This document shows positions 43,193 to 53,681 of a stretch of DNA of 64,000 nt, one piece after another. A program made the position numbers and the translations under genes. Every line of letters begins with the position of its first letter. The stretch's first letter is position 1. Source of the stretch: Nocardioides okcheonensis (GTDB lineage: Bacteria > Actinomycetota > Actinomycetes > Propionibacteriales > Nocardioidaceae); assembly GCF_020991065.1 (NCBI RefSeq), contig NZ_CP087710.1, positions 1,736,001-1,800,000 of the forward strand, read 5' to 3'. The notes under the pieces were generated by a model. It was given only the letters and a program-made list of their open reading frames with translations. It did no database searches and had not been told where the DNA came from.

Positions 43193-43670
43193 CGCCGCGC
43201 GCCCGGCGACGCACCACCCGGTCGAGGATGCCGAGCGTGGCGCGCAGCTCGGACTGGCCGACCACCGGGAAGACCGGACGCCACTCCTCGCTGACCTGCG
43301 ACCAGTCGTAGACCGACGTCACCCACGTGCCGGGGCGTCCGTCGACCTCGTCGGGCTCGAGGACGTAGCCGTAGGTGTGGCCGATCGGCGGCTTGACCGT
43401 CCCGTCGATCCACCACGCGATCTCGCGGTCGGGCCGGTAGCGGTCGATGACCACGTCGACCTCGTAGCGACCCATCGGGAGGTCGCCCTTGGCCTCGCGG
43501 TCCATCTGCACGGTGAACCGGTCGCCGACGGCACCCACCGGTCCCCCGGTGGCCTCCTGCAGCATCCCCGAGGCGTCGATCTCGACGTGCCCCGCGGGGT
43601 CGCGCAGGACGGCGAACACGGCGGCCGGGTCGGCCTCGATGAAGCGGCGGGCGGTCAGCTGGTCGTCCAT
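43182..43670 (-). CDS. SRPBCC (START/Bet v1-like) protein
   Basis: A 162-residue helix-grip domain. It has the common start TARRFIEADPAAVFAVLRDPAGH, then VGDRFTVQM and DREIAWWIDGT. This is a small hydrophobic-ligand-binding fold of unknown specificity. The ATG at 43670 is chosen because it begins the conserved domain; upstream in-frame sequence lacks family character. Confidence 0.75.
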   Translation of the reverse strand: MDDQLTARRFIEADPAAVFAVLRDPAGHVEIDASGMLQEATGGPVGAVGDRFTVQMDREAKGDLPMGRYEVDVVIDRYRPDREIAWWIDGTVKPPIGHTYGYVLEPDEVDGRPGTWVTSVYDWSQVSEEWRPVFPVVGQSELRATLGILDRVVRRRARGVTA

Positions 43671-43713
43671 GGACCCAGCCAACCACGCCGCGTGGGCGAC
43701 GGGCCCGCCGGAC

Positions 43714-45087
43714 TCAGCCGGGCGCAGCATCGGCCCCGTCGGCGCGGCTGACCTCGGCCAGGCGCTGCTCCAGGAACGCACGCTCCGCGGCGTTCGCCGT
43801 GAGCTCCATCGCGCGCTGGTACGACCGAGCGGCACCGGCCGCGTCACCGAGGCGGCGCAGCACGTCGGCGCGGGCGGCGGGGAGGTAGGGGTAGTCGGCG
43901 AGCCGGGGATCCGTCGCCAGCTCGTCCAGGAGCGGCAGCGCGGCGGCCGGTCCGTCGGCGAACGCCACGGCGGCGGCCCGGTTGAGCGCGACCACCGGGG
44001 TGCTCCACACCGCCAGCAGCCGGTCGTAGAGGTGCACCACGCGCGGCCAGTCCGTCTGGTCCACGGACGGCGCCATCGCGTGCACGCCGGCGATCGCCGC
44101 CTGCAGGGTGAACCGCCCCGGTGGGCCCGCCGCCAGCGCTCCGGCCGTCACCGTGAGGCCCTCCAGGATCGCGCGCTGGTCCCAGCGCGTCCGGTCCTGG
44201 TCGGCGAGCAGGAGCAGCCGGCCCTGCTCGTCGGTCCGGGTGGCACGTCGCGCGTCGGTGAGCAGCAGCAGGCCCAGCAGGCCTCCGGTCTCGGCCTGCT
44301 CGGGGAGCAGGGCGGCCAGGGTGCGCGCGAGGTGCAGGGCACGGTCGCAGAGGTCCTCACGGACCAGCGCGTCCCCCGCGCCGGCCGTGTGGCCGGTGCT
44401 GAAGAGCAGGTGGACGGCGGTCAGCACGCTGTCCAGGCGCTCGGGCAGCTCGGCCCGGTCCGGGACCCGGTAGGGGATCCGCGCCTCGGAGATCTTCTTC
44501 TTGGCCCGGGTGATCCGCGCCGCCATCGTGGACTCGGACACGAGGAAGGCCCGGGCGACGTCGGGGGTGGGGACGCCGCAGACCAGGCGCAGGGTGAGGG
44601 CGACGCGGGCCTCGGGGGCGAGGGTGGGGTGGCAGCAGGTGAACACCAGCCGGAGCCGGTCGTCCGGCACCGCGGCGTCGGAGGGGTCGAGGTCGGCCGG
44701 GTCGCTCGGGTCGACGGTCGCCGGCTCCACGAGCAGCGGGAGCTTGCGCCGGAGGGTGACCTCGCGACGCATGCGGTCCAGCGCGTGGTTCCGCGCCACC
44801 GTGGTCAGCCACGCACCCGGTCGCTCCGGGACGCCGTCCCGGGTCCAGGCCTGCAGCGCCCTGACGTACGCCTCCTGCGCACACTCCTCCGCGACGTCCA
44901 GGTCGCCTGTGACACGCACCGTGGCGGACAGCACGAACGCCCACTCGGAGCGGTGGGCCTGCGCCAGCGCGGCGGCGACCGCGTCCGCCTGTGCGGCGGA
45001 CGCGGTCGGCTCGTCGCTGGGAGCGCTCAGAGCGGGCTCAGAACGGGTTCGTCGTCGGGTCGACGACCGGGCGGACCTCGACGCCAC
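43714..45087 (-). CDS. ECF sigma factor with C-terminal extension (ECF42-like)
   Basis: About 457 residues. Sigma region 2 (about 35-110) contains AEECAQEAYVRALQAW and RPGAWLTTVARNHALDRMRR-like sequence. Region 4 (about 145-200) contains VPTPDVARAFLVSESTMAARI. A long helical C-terminal domain contains HLLFSTGHTAG and RAAAVAFADGPAAALPLLD. Large ECFs with this extension pair with DGPF/YCII proteins, and one (45038) lies just upstream. No ATG/GTG/TTG exists near the expected N-terminus, so the nearest GTG (45087) is given, overlapping the partner by 50 bp. Confidence 0.85.
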   Translation of the reverse strand: MASRSARSSTRRRTRSEPALSAPSDEPTASAAQADAVAAALAQAHRSEWAFVLSATVRVTGDLDVAEECAQEAYVRALQAWTRDGVPERPGAWLTTVARNHALDRMRREVTLRRKLPLLVEPATVDPSDPADLDPSDAAVPDDRLRLVFTCCHPTLAPEARVALTLRLVCGVPTPDVARAFLVSESTMAARITRAKKKISEARIPYRVPDRAELPERLDSVLTAVHLLFSTGHTAGAGDALVREDLCDRALHLARTLAALLPEQAETGGLLGLLLLTDARRATRTDEQGRLLLLADQDRTRWDQRAILEGLTVTAGALAAGPPGRFTLQAAIAGVHAMAPSVDQTDWPRVVHLYDRLLAVWSTPVVALNRAAAVAFADGPAAALPLLDELATDPRLADYPYLPAARADVLRRLGDAAGAARSYQRAMELTANAAERAFLEQRLAEVSRADGADAAPG

Positions 45088-45394
45088 CGAAGGGGGCCGG
45101 GCACAGCTTGGCGATCTCGACGGCGTGGTCGAGGTCGCGCGCCTCGACGACGTAGAAGCCACCGAGGGCCTCCTTGGTCTCGACGAACGGGCCGTCCGTC
45201 ACCGTGCCGCCACCCTTGACCGAGGTGGCCGTCGTCGTGGCCGCGAGCGCCTCGCCGCCCGCGAGGGAACCGCCGAGCTCGAAGACCTGCTTGACGAACG
45301 TGCCGTGCGCGTCGACCAGCGCGCCCCAGGCCTCGGGCGACATGGTCGCGTAGCGGGCCTGGTCTTCGTAGATGAGGATTGCGTACTTGGCCAT
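45038..45394 (-). CDS. YCII/DGPF-domain partner of the ECF sigma factor
   Basis: A 118-residue YCII-related protein with the exact DGPF motif in TVTDGPFVETKEALGGFYVVE and N-terminus MAKYAILIYEDQARY. In ECF42-type systems such proteins are encoded beside, and controlled by, the sigma factor. AGGAGACA precedes the ATG. The molecular role is unknown. Confidence 0.87.
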   Translation of the reverse strand: MAKYAILIYEDQARYATMSPEAWGALVDAHGTFVKQVFELGGSLAGGEALAATTTATSVKGGGTVTDGPFVETKEALGGFYVVEARDLDHAVEIAKLCPAPFGGVEVRPVVDPTTNPF

Positions 45395-45523
45395 CGGGTG
45401 TCTCCTGCACTGGGTCGCGGGCCGGCCTGTCCGGCGCCGTCATCAACGACGACGAACACCCTGCCCCCGGATCGACAGCCGGGGAAGGATCTTCTCCAGG
45501 ATTCTCCCGGCGGGCGCGGTGGC

Positions 45524-47521
45524 CTAGACCCAGGAGCCGCGCCCACCGCCGTACCAGTCGCCGAAGTGCTCGCGGTAGGACGACGCGGGTCCGCGGGAGC
45601 CGAGGTACGAGCCGACCACCGCGGCGCCGAGGTCGTCGAGCTCGGGGCTGACCATCCGGCCGTCGACGCGGCGCGCCATCGAGTCGATGAAGCGCGCCAG
45701 CCCGGGGTCGTCGCCGAGCCGGAAGAAGGTCACCTGGGCGCCCAGGCGCGCGGCCGCGTCGAGCTCGCGCACCGAGTGGGCGATGGTCAGCGGGTGCGGC
45801 GGGTAGGAGAACCACACCTCGCCGTCCGCCTCGAGGTGCGCCGTCGGCTCCCCGTCGGTGACGACCAGCAGCACCGGCTGGGCGTTGGGGTGCTTGCGGA
45901 AGAACCGGTTGGCCAGCAGCAGCGCGTGGTGCAGGTTCGTGCCCTTGTCCCAGCGGGCGTCGAGCGCGGTGAGCTCCTCGACCTCCATCACCTGGGCGTG
46001 GCGGCCGAAGGCGATCAGCTGCAGGTCGTCGCCGCGGAAGCGCGACCGGACCAGCTGGTGCAGCGCGAGCGCGGTGCGCTTCATCGGCACCCACCGCCCG
46101 TCCATCGCCATCGAGAACGACGTGTCGACCAGCAGCGCGACGGCCGCCTGGGTGCGGGCCTCGGTCTCGGTGACCTCGATGTCGTCGACCCGGATCCGCA
46201 CCGGTCGCGTCCCGCCGTCGCGGAGCACCGCGTTGCCGATCGTGCGCGGGACGTCCCACGGCTCGGTGTCGCCGAACTCCCAGCGCCGGCTCGAGCCCGT
46301 CGGCTCGCCGGCGAGGCCGGTCGTACGCGTCTCGCGCGCACCGGAGCGCCCGCTCATCCGCTCGGCCACGTCGCGCAGCAGCGCCCTGCCGAGCTGTCGC
46401 ATCGCCTTGGGCGACAGCCGCAGCTCGCCGTCGGAGCCGCGCTTGAGGTAGCCGCTGTCGCGCAGCGCCCGCTCGAGGTCCTGCAGGGTCTTCGCGTCCA
46501 CCGCGGCGTCCTGGCCGAGCTGGCGAGCGAGCGCGTCGAGGTCGACGTCGTCCATCCGCGCGCCGCGGTGCGACTGGGCGAGCTGGTCGGCCAGCGCGTC
46601 GAGCTGGGCGAGGTCCTGGAGCGCGCCGGTGCCGTCGCCGAGGCCCATGCCCTCCTCGCCCTCGAAGGACTCCGAGCCCGACCAGTCCTCGCCGGGGCGC
46701 AGCGCCTGGAGGTTGGCGTCCATCCGGGCGAGCTGCTCGATCAGCTGCGGCGAGCCGAACGCCTGCTGCGAGAGCTCCATCAGCTCCTGGCGCTGCTCCG
46801 GCGTCATCGAGTTGAGCATCCGCTGGGCCGCGGCGGCGCGCTGCGCGAGCGAGTCGAGCAGCTCGTCCATGTCCTTCGGGCGCTCGGGGAAGAAGTCGCC
46901 GTGCTTGTCCATGAAGTCGGCGAACTCCTCGTCGGTGACCCCCTCCGACGCGTGCTTCTCGAGCAGGTCGTTGAGGTCGGACAGCATGTCCTGGACGGCC
47001 TGCCGGTCCTCGTCGGTCGCCCCCTCGAGGGCCTGCTTCATGCCGGCGAAGCGCTGGTCGAGCAGCTCCCGGCCGAGCAGGTCCTTGATCTGCTCGAACG
47101 CCTCGCGGGCCTCCGACGACTGCCAGTCGTAGGACGACAGCTCGCTGACCGCGGCCGGCGTCGAGGACGGCAGGTTGTCGAGCATGAGCTCGCGGAACGC
47201 GCGGTCCCCGTCGTCCATCGTGATGTCGCGGGCGAGCTGGCCGCGCTCGGCGCGGACGGCCTTGTCGAGGAGCTCGCGGACCTCCTGCATGGTGCCGTCG
47301 AGGTTGTTGCGCTGCAGGATCTCGCGCCGCTTCTCAGCGACCCGGCGGGCGAGCTCGTCGAGGCCCGTCTGGTCGCTGCCGCCGCGGCGCAGGAACTCGC
47401 GCATCGCGTGCTCGGGGCTGTAGCCGGCCATCACGTCCTGCCCGATCGCGTCGAGCGCCTCGGCGAGGTCGACCGGCGGGGCGAGCGGGTCGCCGCCGTC
47501 GTACTTGCGGAACCGGGTCAT
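45524..47521 (-). CDS. VWA-domain protein of a MoxR/VWA pair
   Basis: A 665-residue protein without signal peptide or membrane segment. The N-terminal two thirds is helical, acidic and Gln-rich (for example LLDSLAQRAAAAQRMLNSM). The C-terminal von Willebrand A domain (about 450-640) has a complete MIDAS: DTSFSM, a later Thr in DKGTNLHHA and an Asp in VVTDGEPTAH. With the MoxR-type ATPase it would act like the D/I pair of Mg-chelatase, as a cofactor-insertion or remodelling chaperone. It is coupled to the GNAT gene by ATGA. Confidence 0.85.
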   Translation of the reverse strand: MTRFRKYDGGDPLAPPVDLAEALDAIGQDVMAGYSPEHAMREFLRRGGSDQTGLDELARRVAEKRREILQRNNLDGTMQEVRELLDKAVRAERGQLARDITMDDGDRAFRELMLDNLPSSTPAAVSELSSYDWQSSEAREAFEQIKDLLGRELLDQRFAGMKQALEGATDEDRQAVQDMLSDLNDLLEKHASEGVTDEEFADFMDKHGDFFPERPKDMDELLDSLAQRAAAAQRMLNSMTPEQRQELMELSQQAFGSPQLIEQLARMDANLQALRPGEDWSGSESFEGEEGMGLGDGTGALQDLAQLDALADQLAQSHRGARMDDVDLDALARQLGQDAAVDAKTLQDLERALRDSGYLKRGSDGELRLSPKAMRQLGRALLRDVAERMSGRSGARETRTTGLAGEPTGSSRRWEFGDTEPWDVPRTIGNAVLRDGGTRPVRIRVDDIEVTETEARTQAAVALLVDTSFSMAMDGRWVPMKRTALALHQLVRSRFRGDDLQLIAFGRHAQVMEVEELTALDARWDKGTNLHHALLLANRFFRKHPNAQPVLLVVTDGEPTAHLEADGEVWFSYPPHPLTIAHSVRELDAAARLGAQVTFFRLGDDPGLARFIDSMARRVDGRMVSPELDDLGAAVVGSYLGSRGPASSYREHFGDWYGGGRGSWV

Positions 47522-48054
47522 CGCCGCCTCGTCCCGCGCAGGTCCTTGCGGAGCCACACGTCGTCGGGCCACACCCCGTCGCCGACCCGCTCGACCTCGA
47601 CGAACCCCTTCGCGCGGTAGAACGCGAAGGCCTGCTCGTTGCCGTCGACGACCTCGAGCCACAGCTCGTCGCCCTCGACGAGGGCCTCGACCTCGGCCAG
47701 CAGCCGGCTGCCGATCCCGCGACCGTGGTGGTCGGGGTGGACGTAGAGCTTCCACATCACCTCGCGCTCGCCGGTGACGTGGGGGAAGTCGCGGTGCGAG
47801 CGCGACAGCAGCCCGAACGCGGCCATCGCGACGACCTGCCCGTCGCACTCGGCGACCAGGTGGGTGTTGACCGCCAGCGAAGCCTCGAAGCGCTCGGCCA
47901 CCCACCACTCGTCGAGCATCCGCTGGGCGTAGGCCTCGTCGATCGGCCCGTAGGTCGGCGGCACGACGGCCTCGCCGAGGTCCCGGAACCCGGGGATGTC
48001 GGCGTGGGTGCCGGCGCGGACGGTGACCGCGGCGCCGACCGCGGCCTCAGCCAT
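47518..48054 (-). CDS. GNAT-family N-acetyltransferase
   Basis: A 178-residue GNAT. The acetyl-CoA loop is HPDHHGRGIGSRLLAEVE, followed by LEVVDGNEQAFAFYRAKGFVEVERVG. The N-terminal half has YGPIDEAYAQRMLDEWW. It lies between the ATPase and VWA genes, overlapping the ATPase by 8 bp and the VWA gene by 4 bp, so it is co-translated with both. A role in acetylating the complex or its target is inferred from position only. Confidence 0.85.
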   Translation of the reverse strand: MAEAAVGAAVTVRAGTHADIPGFRDLGEAVVPPTYGPIDEAYAQRMLDEWWVAERFEASLAVNTHLVAECDGQVVAMAAFGLLSRSHRDFPHVTGEREVMWKLYVHPDHHGRGIGSRLLAEVEALVEGDELWLEVVDGNEQAFAFYRAKGFVEVERVGDGVWPDDVWLRKDLRGTRRR

Positions 48055-49450
48055 AGACGGTCTCCCCCGCGTCGGCGTCCTTGCCGATCCGGCGGGCGAG
48101 GTAGAGCCCCTCGAGGGCGAGCTCGACCGCCGCGGCGCGCTCGCCGTCGTTGGTGGCGCCGAGGCGGTCACAGACCTGGTCGTAGAGGTCCGACTCGCCC
48201 AGCACCGGCAGGCCGGCGAGGAAGTCGCGCGCACCGACGCGGGCGCCGGTGGCGACCATCGCGCCCTCCTCGATCGCCTCCACGAGCAGCCGCAGGTCGA
48301 TGCCGGCGAGGTGGGCACGGACGGTCTCGGCGACGGCGGTGCGCAGCAGGTGGGTGAGGATCTCGGTCTCGCGGCCCTCCTCGCCGGTCTCGAACTCGAT
48401 CTTGCCGCCGAGCACGTCGACGGCCGTCTCGAGGTCGACCACGCGGGCGACGGCCTCCTCCTCCCCCTGGGTGGTGGCGCGGTGCAGCGCGGCGGCGGCG
48501 ATGGTCTCCGCGCCGGCGATCGCGAAGCGGGCGCTGACGCCGGAGCGCTGGTCGACCGACTGGGAGTCGCGGAGGTTGCGGGTGAAGCGGGCCAGCACCT
48601 CGAGGAGGTACGCCGGCACCTCGGCGACGAGGTCGGCCTCCTGCTCGATGACCGCGATCTCCTTCTCGACCTCGCGCGGGTAGTGGGTCCGGATCTCCGC
48701 ACCGAAGCGGTCCTTGAGCGGGGTGATGATCCGGCCGCGGTTGGTGTAGTCCTCCGGGTTGGCGCTCGCGACCACCAGCACGTCGAGCGGCAGGCGCAGG
48801 ACGTAGCCGCGGATCTGGATGTCGCGCTCCTCCATCACGTTGAGCATCGCGACCTGGATCCGCTCGGCGAGGTCGGGGAGCTCGTTGATCGCGACGATGC
48901 CGCGGTGGCTGCGCGGGATGAGCCCGAAGTGGATGGTCTCGGGGTCGCCGAGGTGGCGTCCCTCGGCGACCTTCATCGGGTCGACGTCGCCGATCAGGTC
49001 GGCGACCGACGTGTCGGGGGTGGCGAGCTTCTCGGCGTAGCGCTCGTCGCGGTGGCGCCACGAGATGCGCAGGTCGTCGCCGTGGGCCGCGGCCGCCTGC
49101 TGCGACGTGACGGTGATCGGCTCGTAGGGGTGCTCGCCGAGCTCCGAGCCCGAGATCACCGGGGTCCACTCGTCGAGCAGCCCGACCAGCGAGCGCAGCA
49201 GGCGGGTCTTGCCCTGCCCCCGCTCGCCGAGCAGCACGATGTCGTGTCCGGCCAGCAGCGCCCGCTCGACCTGCGGGACGACGGTGTCCCCGAAGCCGTG
49301 CAGCCCGGGCCACGGGTCCTCGCCGCTCGCGAGCAGGGCGAGCAGGTTGTCGCGCAGCTCCACGCGCAGCGGCTTGAGCTCGTGGCCGCTGGCGCGCAGC
49401 TGGCCGAGGGTGCTGGCTTCGGGGTGCGGGGTCTGGCTGGCGTCGCTCAC
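48047..49450 (-). CDS. MoxR-type AAA+ ATPase (magnesium-chelatase I-like)
   Basis: A 467-residue AAA+ protein. Walker A is LGERGQGKTRLL (residues 74-85), Walker B/sensor 1 is GIVAINELPD with VVASANPEDYTNRGRIITPL, and the arginine finger region follows in PLKDRFGAEIRTHYP. The C-terminal lid is helical. Such ATPases hydrolyse ATP to drive a VWA partner, here 45524-47521. It is first in the operon. TAGCGT lies 6 bases before the GTG, indicating a leaderless start, although GGAGA is also there. Confidence 0.9.
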   Translation of the reverse strand: MSDASQTPHPEASTLGQLRASGHELKPLRVELRDNLLALLASGEDPWPGLHGFGDTVVPQVERALLAGHDIVLLGERGQGKTRLLRSLVGLLDEWTPVISGSELGEHPYEPITVTSQQAAAAHGDDLRISWRHRDERYAEKLATPDTSVADLIGDVDPMKVAEGRHLGDPETIHFGLIPRSHRGIVAINELPDLAERIQVAMLNVMEERDIQIRGYVLRLPLDVLVVASANPEDYTNRGRIITPLKDRFGAEIRTHYPREVEKEIAVIEQEADLVAEVPAYLLEVLARFTRNLRDSQSVDQRSGVSARFAIAGAETIAAAALHRATTQGEEEAVARVVDLETAVDVLGGKIEFETGEEGRETEILTHLLRTAVAETVRAHLAGIDLRLLVEAIEEGAMVATGARVGARDFLAGLPVLGESDLYDQVCDRLGATNDGERAAAVELALEGLYLARRIGKDADAGETVYG

Positions 49451-49456
49451 GTCTCC

Positions 49457-49462
49457 ACGCTA
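49457..49462 (-). promoter_or_regulatory. -10 element TAGCGT for the MoxR operon
   Basis: TAGCGT on the minus strand lies 6 bases before GTG 49450. Confidence 0.55.
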
Positions 49463-49463
49463 G

Positions 49464-51677
<2,214 letters not shown>

Positions 51678-51697
51678 CCGGGGCAGAAGCACCGGAA

Positions 51698-51726
51698 AGG
51701 CCCGACGCGGGGGATGCGTCGGGCCT
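51698..51726. terminator. Bidirectional stem-loop between devS and the DoxX gene
   Basis: AGGCCCGACGC and GCGTCGGGCCT form an 11-bp stem with a 7-base loop, and flanking CCGG bases extend it. It sits in the 63-bp gap between two convergent stops. Confidence 0.75.
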
Positions 51727-51740
51727 CCGGGGGCCTGGTG

Positions 51741-52364
51741 TCAGCGCAGGGCGGGGTGTTGCTTCACCACTTCCTGCCTGCTCCACCAGTGACCCAGCCC
51801 CCAGGTGGTGCCGGCCGCGCCCAGGGCGAGGACCGCCATCACGATGATGCCGACGAGGTGGTCGTCGACGACGGGGTTGTTCTCGAGCGGGAGCGACGCG
51901 GCGTACATGAACGCGTACATCAGCGCGCCCGCCGCGGCTCCGATCCGCATGCCGACTCCCAGCAGGAGCGTCACGCCGATGCCGAGCAGGCCGGCCATGA
52001 ACAGCCAGTCGACCCAGGCCTGGCCCGCGAGCCCGGTGAAGAAGCCGTGGAACGGGTTGTCGGCGGGGACACCGAAGGAGAGGAATCCCTCGGTGGGGCT
52101 GCCGCCGTTGATCCACGCGGCAGGGCCGAACCGGTCCAGGACGCCGTCCTGGTCGTAGCCGGTGTGGAAGCCGAGCGCGAAGGTCTTGTCGAGGAAGGCC
52201 CACAGGAAGGTCACTCCGTAGGCGATCCGCAGCGTGGCCAGGGCCCGGTCGAACCAGGGTCCGTGGTCGTGGTCGTGGCTCTCGGCGGCCGGGGCTCCGG
52301 CCTGTGCCACCACGGGCGGGGTCCGGGTCTCGGCCTCGTGGCGGTGGCGATGGATGACGCTCAT
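51741..52364 (-). CDS. DoxX-family membrane protein with His-rich N-terminus
   Basis: A 207-residue protein with four membrane segments. LRIAYGVTFLWAFLDKTFALGF and GLLGIGVTLLLGVGMRIGA-type segments are DoxX-like. The cytoplasmic N-terminus is His-rich (HRHRHEAE and ESHDHDHGPW), a possible metal site. DoxX proteins relate to thiosulfate-quinone oxidoreductase subunits and redox complexes. ATG 52364 is preferred because GAAGGAGG lies 8 bases upstream; the ATG 6 bases earlier is too close. A DevR-type box lies 100 bases upstream. Confidence 0.8.
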   Translation of the reverse strand: MSVIHRHRHEAETRTPPVVAQAGAPAAESHDHDHGPWFDRALATLRIAYGVTFLWAFLDKTFALGFHTGYDQDGVLDRFGPAAWINGGSPTEGFLSFGVPADNPFHGFFTGLAGQAWVDWLFMAGLLGIGVTLLLGVGMRIGAAAGALMYAFMYAASLPLENNPVVDDHLVGIIVMAVLALGAAGTTWGLGHWWSRQEVVKQHPALR

Positions 52365-52463
52365 CGTCATCCCCTCCTTCGGTGGTGGTGCCCCAGTCGG
52401 GGTCACCACCACAGTCGCGTGGGAGGAGCGTGCCCGGTCAGGGCCTGCGGTCACGCAACGTCC

Positions 52464-52477
52464 GGGCCATAGGTCCC
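52464..52477 (-). promoter_or_regulatory. DevR/DosR-type box GGGACCTATGGCCC (minus strand)
   Basis: On the minus strand the 14 bases fit GGGNCNNNNGNCCC, and the first seven (GGGACCT) are identical to the box at 49528. It lies between devR and the DoxX gene and reads toward the DoxX gene. Confidence 0.6.
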
Positions 52478-52504
52478 GAACCCGGCCGGACAGCGCCGGA
52501 CCGG

Positions 52505-53158
52505 TCAGCGCTGGGGGGCGTCGCCGAGCAGCTTCGAGGCGAGCACCGCGGCCTGCGTGCGGCGCTCGAGGCCGAGCTTGGAGAGGATGCTCGAGACGTA
52601 GTTCTTCACCGTCTTCTCGGCGAGGAACATCTGCTCGGCGATCTGGCGGTTGGTGAGCCCCTCGGCGATGTGGCCGAGCAGGACGCGCTCCTGGTCGGTG
52701 AGCGAGGCCAGCTCGTCCGGGGTCTCGGGGCCGTTGCGGATCCGCTCGAGGACGGTGGCGGTCATCGCGGGGTCGATGAGCGACTTGCCGGCCGCGACGT
52801 GGCGCACGGCCGCGACCAGGTCGGAGCTGCGGATCTCCTTGAGCACGTAGCCGGCGGCGCCGGCCATGATCGCGGCGAACAGCGCCTCGTCGTCGTCGTA
52901 GGAGGTCAGGATGAGCGCGTTGATCGAGGGGTCCACCGCGCGGACGGTGCGGCAGACCTCGATCCCGGAGCCGTCGGGCAGCCGCGCGTCGAGCACCGCG
53001 ACGTCGGGCCGCAGCGCGGGGATCCTCGCGGCCGCCTCGGTCGCGGTCCCGGACTCGCCCACCACCTCGATGTCGTCCTGCTGCTCGAGGAGGAACCTCA
53101 GTCCCTGGCGCACGACGTCGTGGTCGTCGAGGAGGTACACGCGGATGGTGTCGGCCAT
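52505..53158 (-). CDS. devR: DevR/DosR-like NarL-family response regulator
   Basis: A 217-residue regulator, the same length as mycobacterial DevR. The receiver domain has the acidic pair LLDDHD, phospho-acceptor Asp57 in VAVLDARLPDGSG and the Lys of GYVLKEI. The LuxR-type helix-turn-helix contains NRQIAEQMFLAEKTVKNYV and SSILSKLGLERRTQAA. ATG 53158 matches the usual DevR N-terminus; another ATG at 53167 is in frame. With the kinase at 50079 and two boxes it forms a likely two-component regulon. No own promoter is obvious. Confidence 0.88.
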   Translation of the reverse strand: MADTIRVYLLDDHDVVRQGLRFLLEQQDDIEVVGESGTATEAAARIPALRPDVAVLDARLPDGSGIEVCRTVRAVDPSINALILTSYDDDEALFAAIMAGAAGYVLKEIRSSDLVAAVRHVAAGKSLIDPAMTATVLERIRNGPETPDELASLTDQERVLLGHIAEGLTNRQIAEQMFLAEKTVKNYVSSILSKLGLERRTQAAVLASKLLGDAPQR

Positions 53159-53198
53159 GGGGACCATTCCACCAGACCTCGCGCCGCTTGGCGCCCCC

Positions 53199-53681
53199 TC
53201 AGGACAGGTCGAGGTGCATCAGGTGCAGCCCGACCCGTCCGTGGGTGGTGCTGTCGAACGCCTCGGGCACCGTCGCGAGGACCCGGAAGCCGAGCTGCTC
53301 CCAGAGCCGCACGGCTGCGGTGTTGGTCTCGACGACCGCGTTGAACTGGATCGCGGCGAAGCCCTCGTCGCGGTGCCACTGCACGACGTGCTCGCCGAGC
53401 CTGCGTCCCACGCCGCGGCCGCGGGCGGCGGCGTCGACCATGAACGACGCGGTGCCGACGTGGGCGCCGCGCCCGGGTCGGTTGGGTCCCATCTTCGCCG
53501 ATCCCAGGATCCGGCCGTCGTCCTCGAGCACCACGACGCGGCTACCGTCGAACCACCACCCGCGAGCCTGGTCCGACGTCGCGCCGAGCGGGTAGGCGTA
53601 GGTCTCGCCCGCCTCGACGATCTCCCGCCAGAACGGCCAGATCGCCGGCCAGTCGGCCTCGGTCGCGAGCCGGATGGTCAT
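53199..53681 (-). CDS. GNAT-family N-acetyltransferase
   Basis: A 160-residue GNAT with N-terminus MTIRLATEADWPAIWPFW, acetyl-CoA loop AARGRGVGRRLGEHV and C-terminal VVETNTAAVRLWEQLGF. The sequence resembles phosphinothricin/L-amino-acid acetyltransferase-like proteins. It overlaps the DinB gene upstream as ATGA and lies 40 bp before the regulator, so the three may be co-transcribed. Confidence 0.85.
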   Translation of the reverse strand: MTIRLATEADWPAIWPFWREIVEAGETYAYPLGATSDQARGWWFDGSRVVVLEDDGRILGSAKMGPNRPGRGAHVGTASFMVDAAARGRGVGRRLGEHVVQWHRDEGFAAIQFNAVVETNTAAVRLWEQLGFRVLATVPEAFDSTTHGRVGLHLMHLDLS

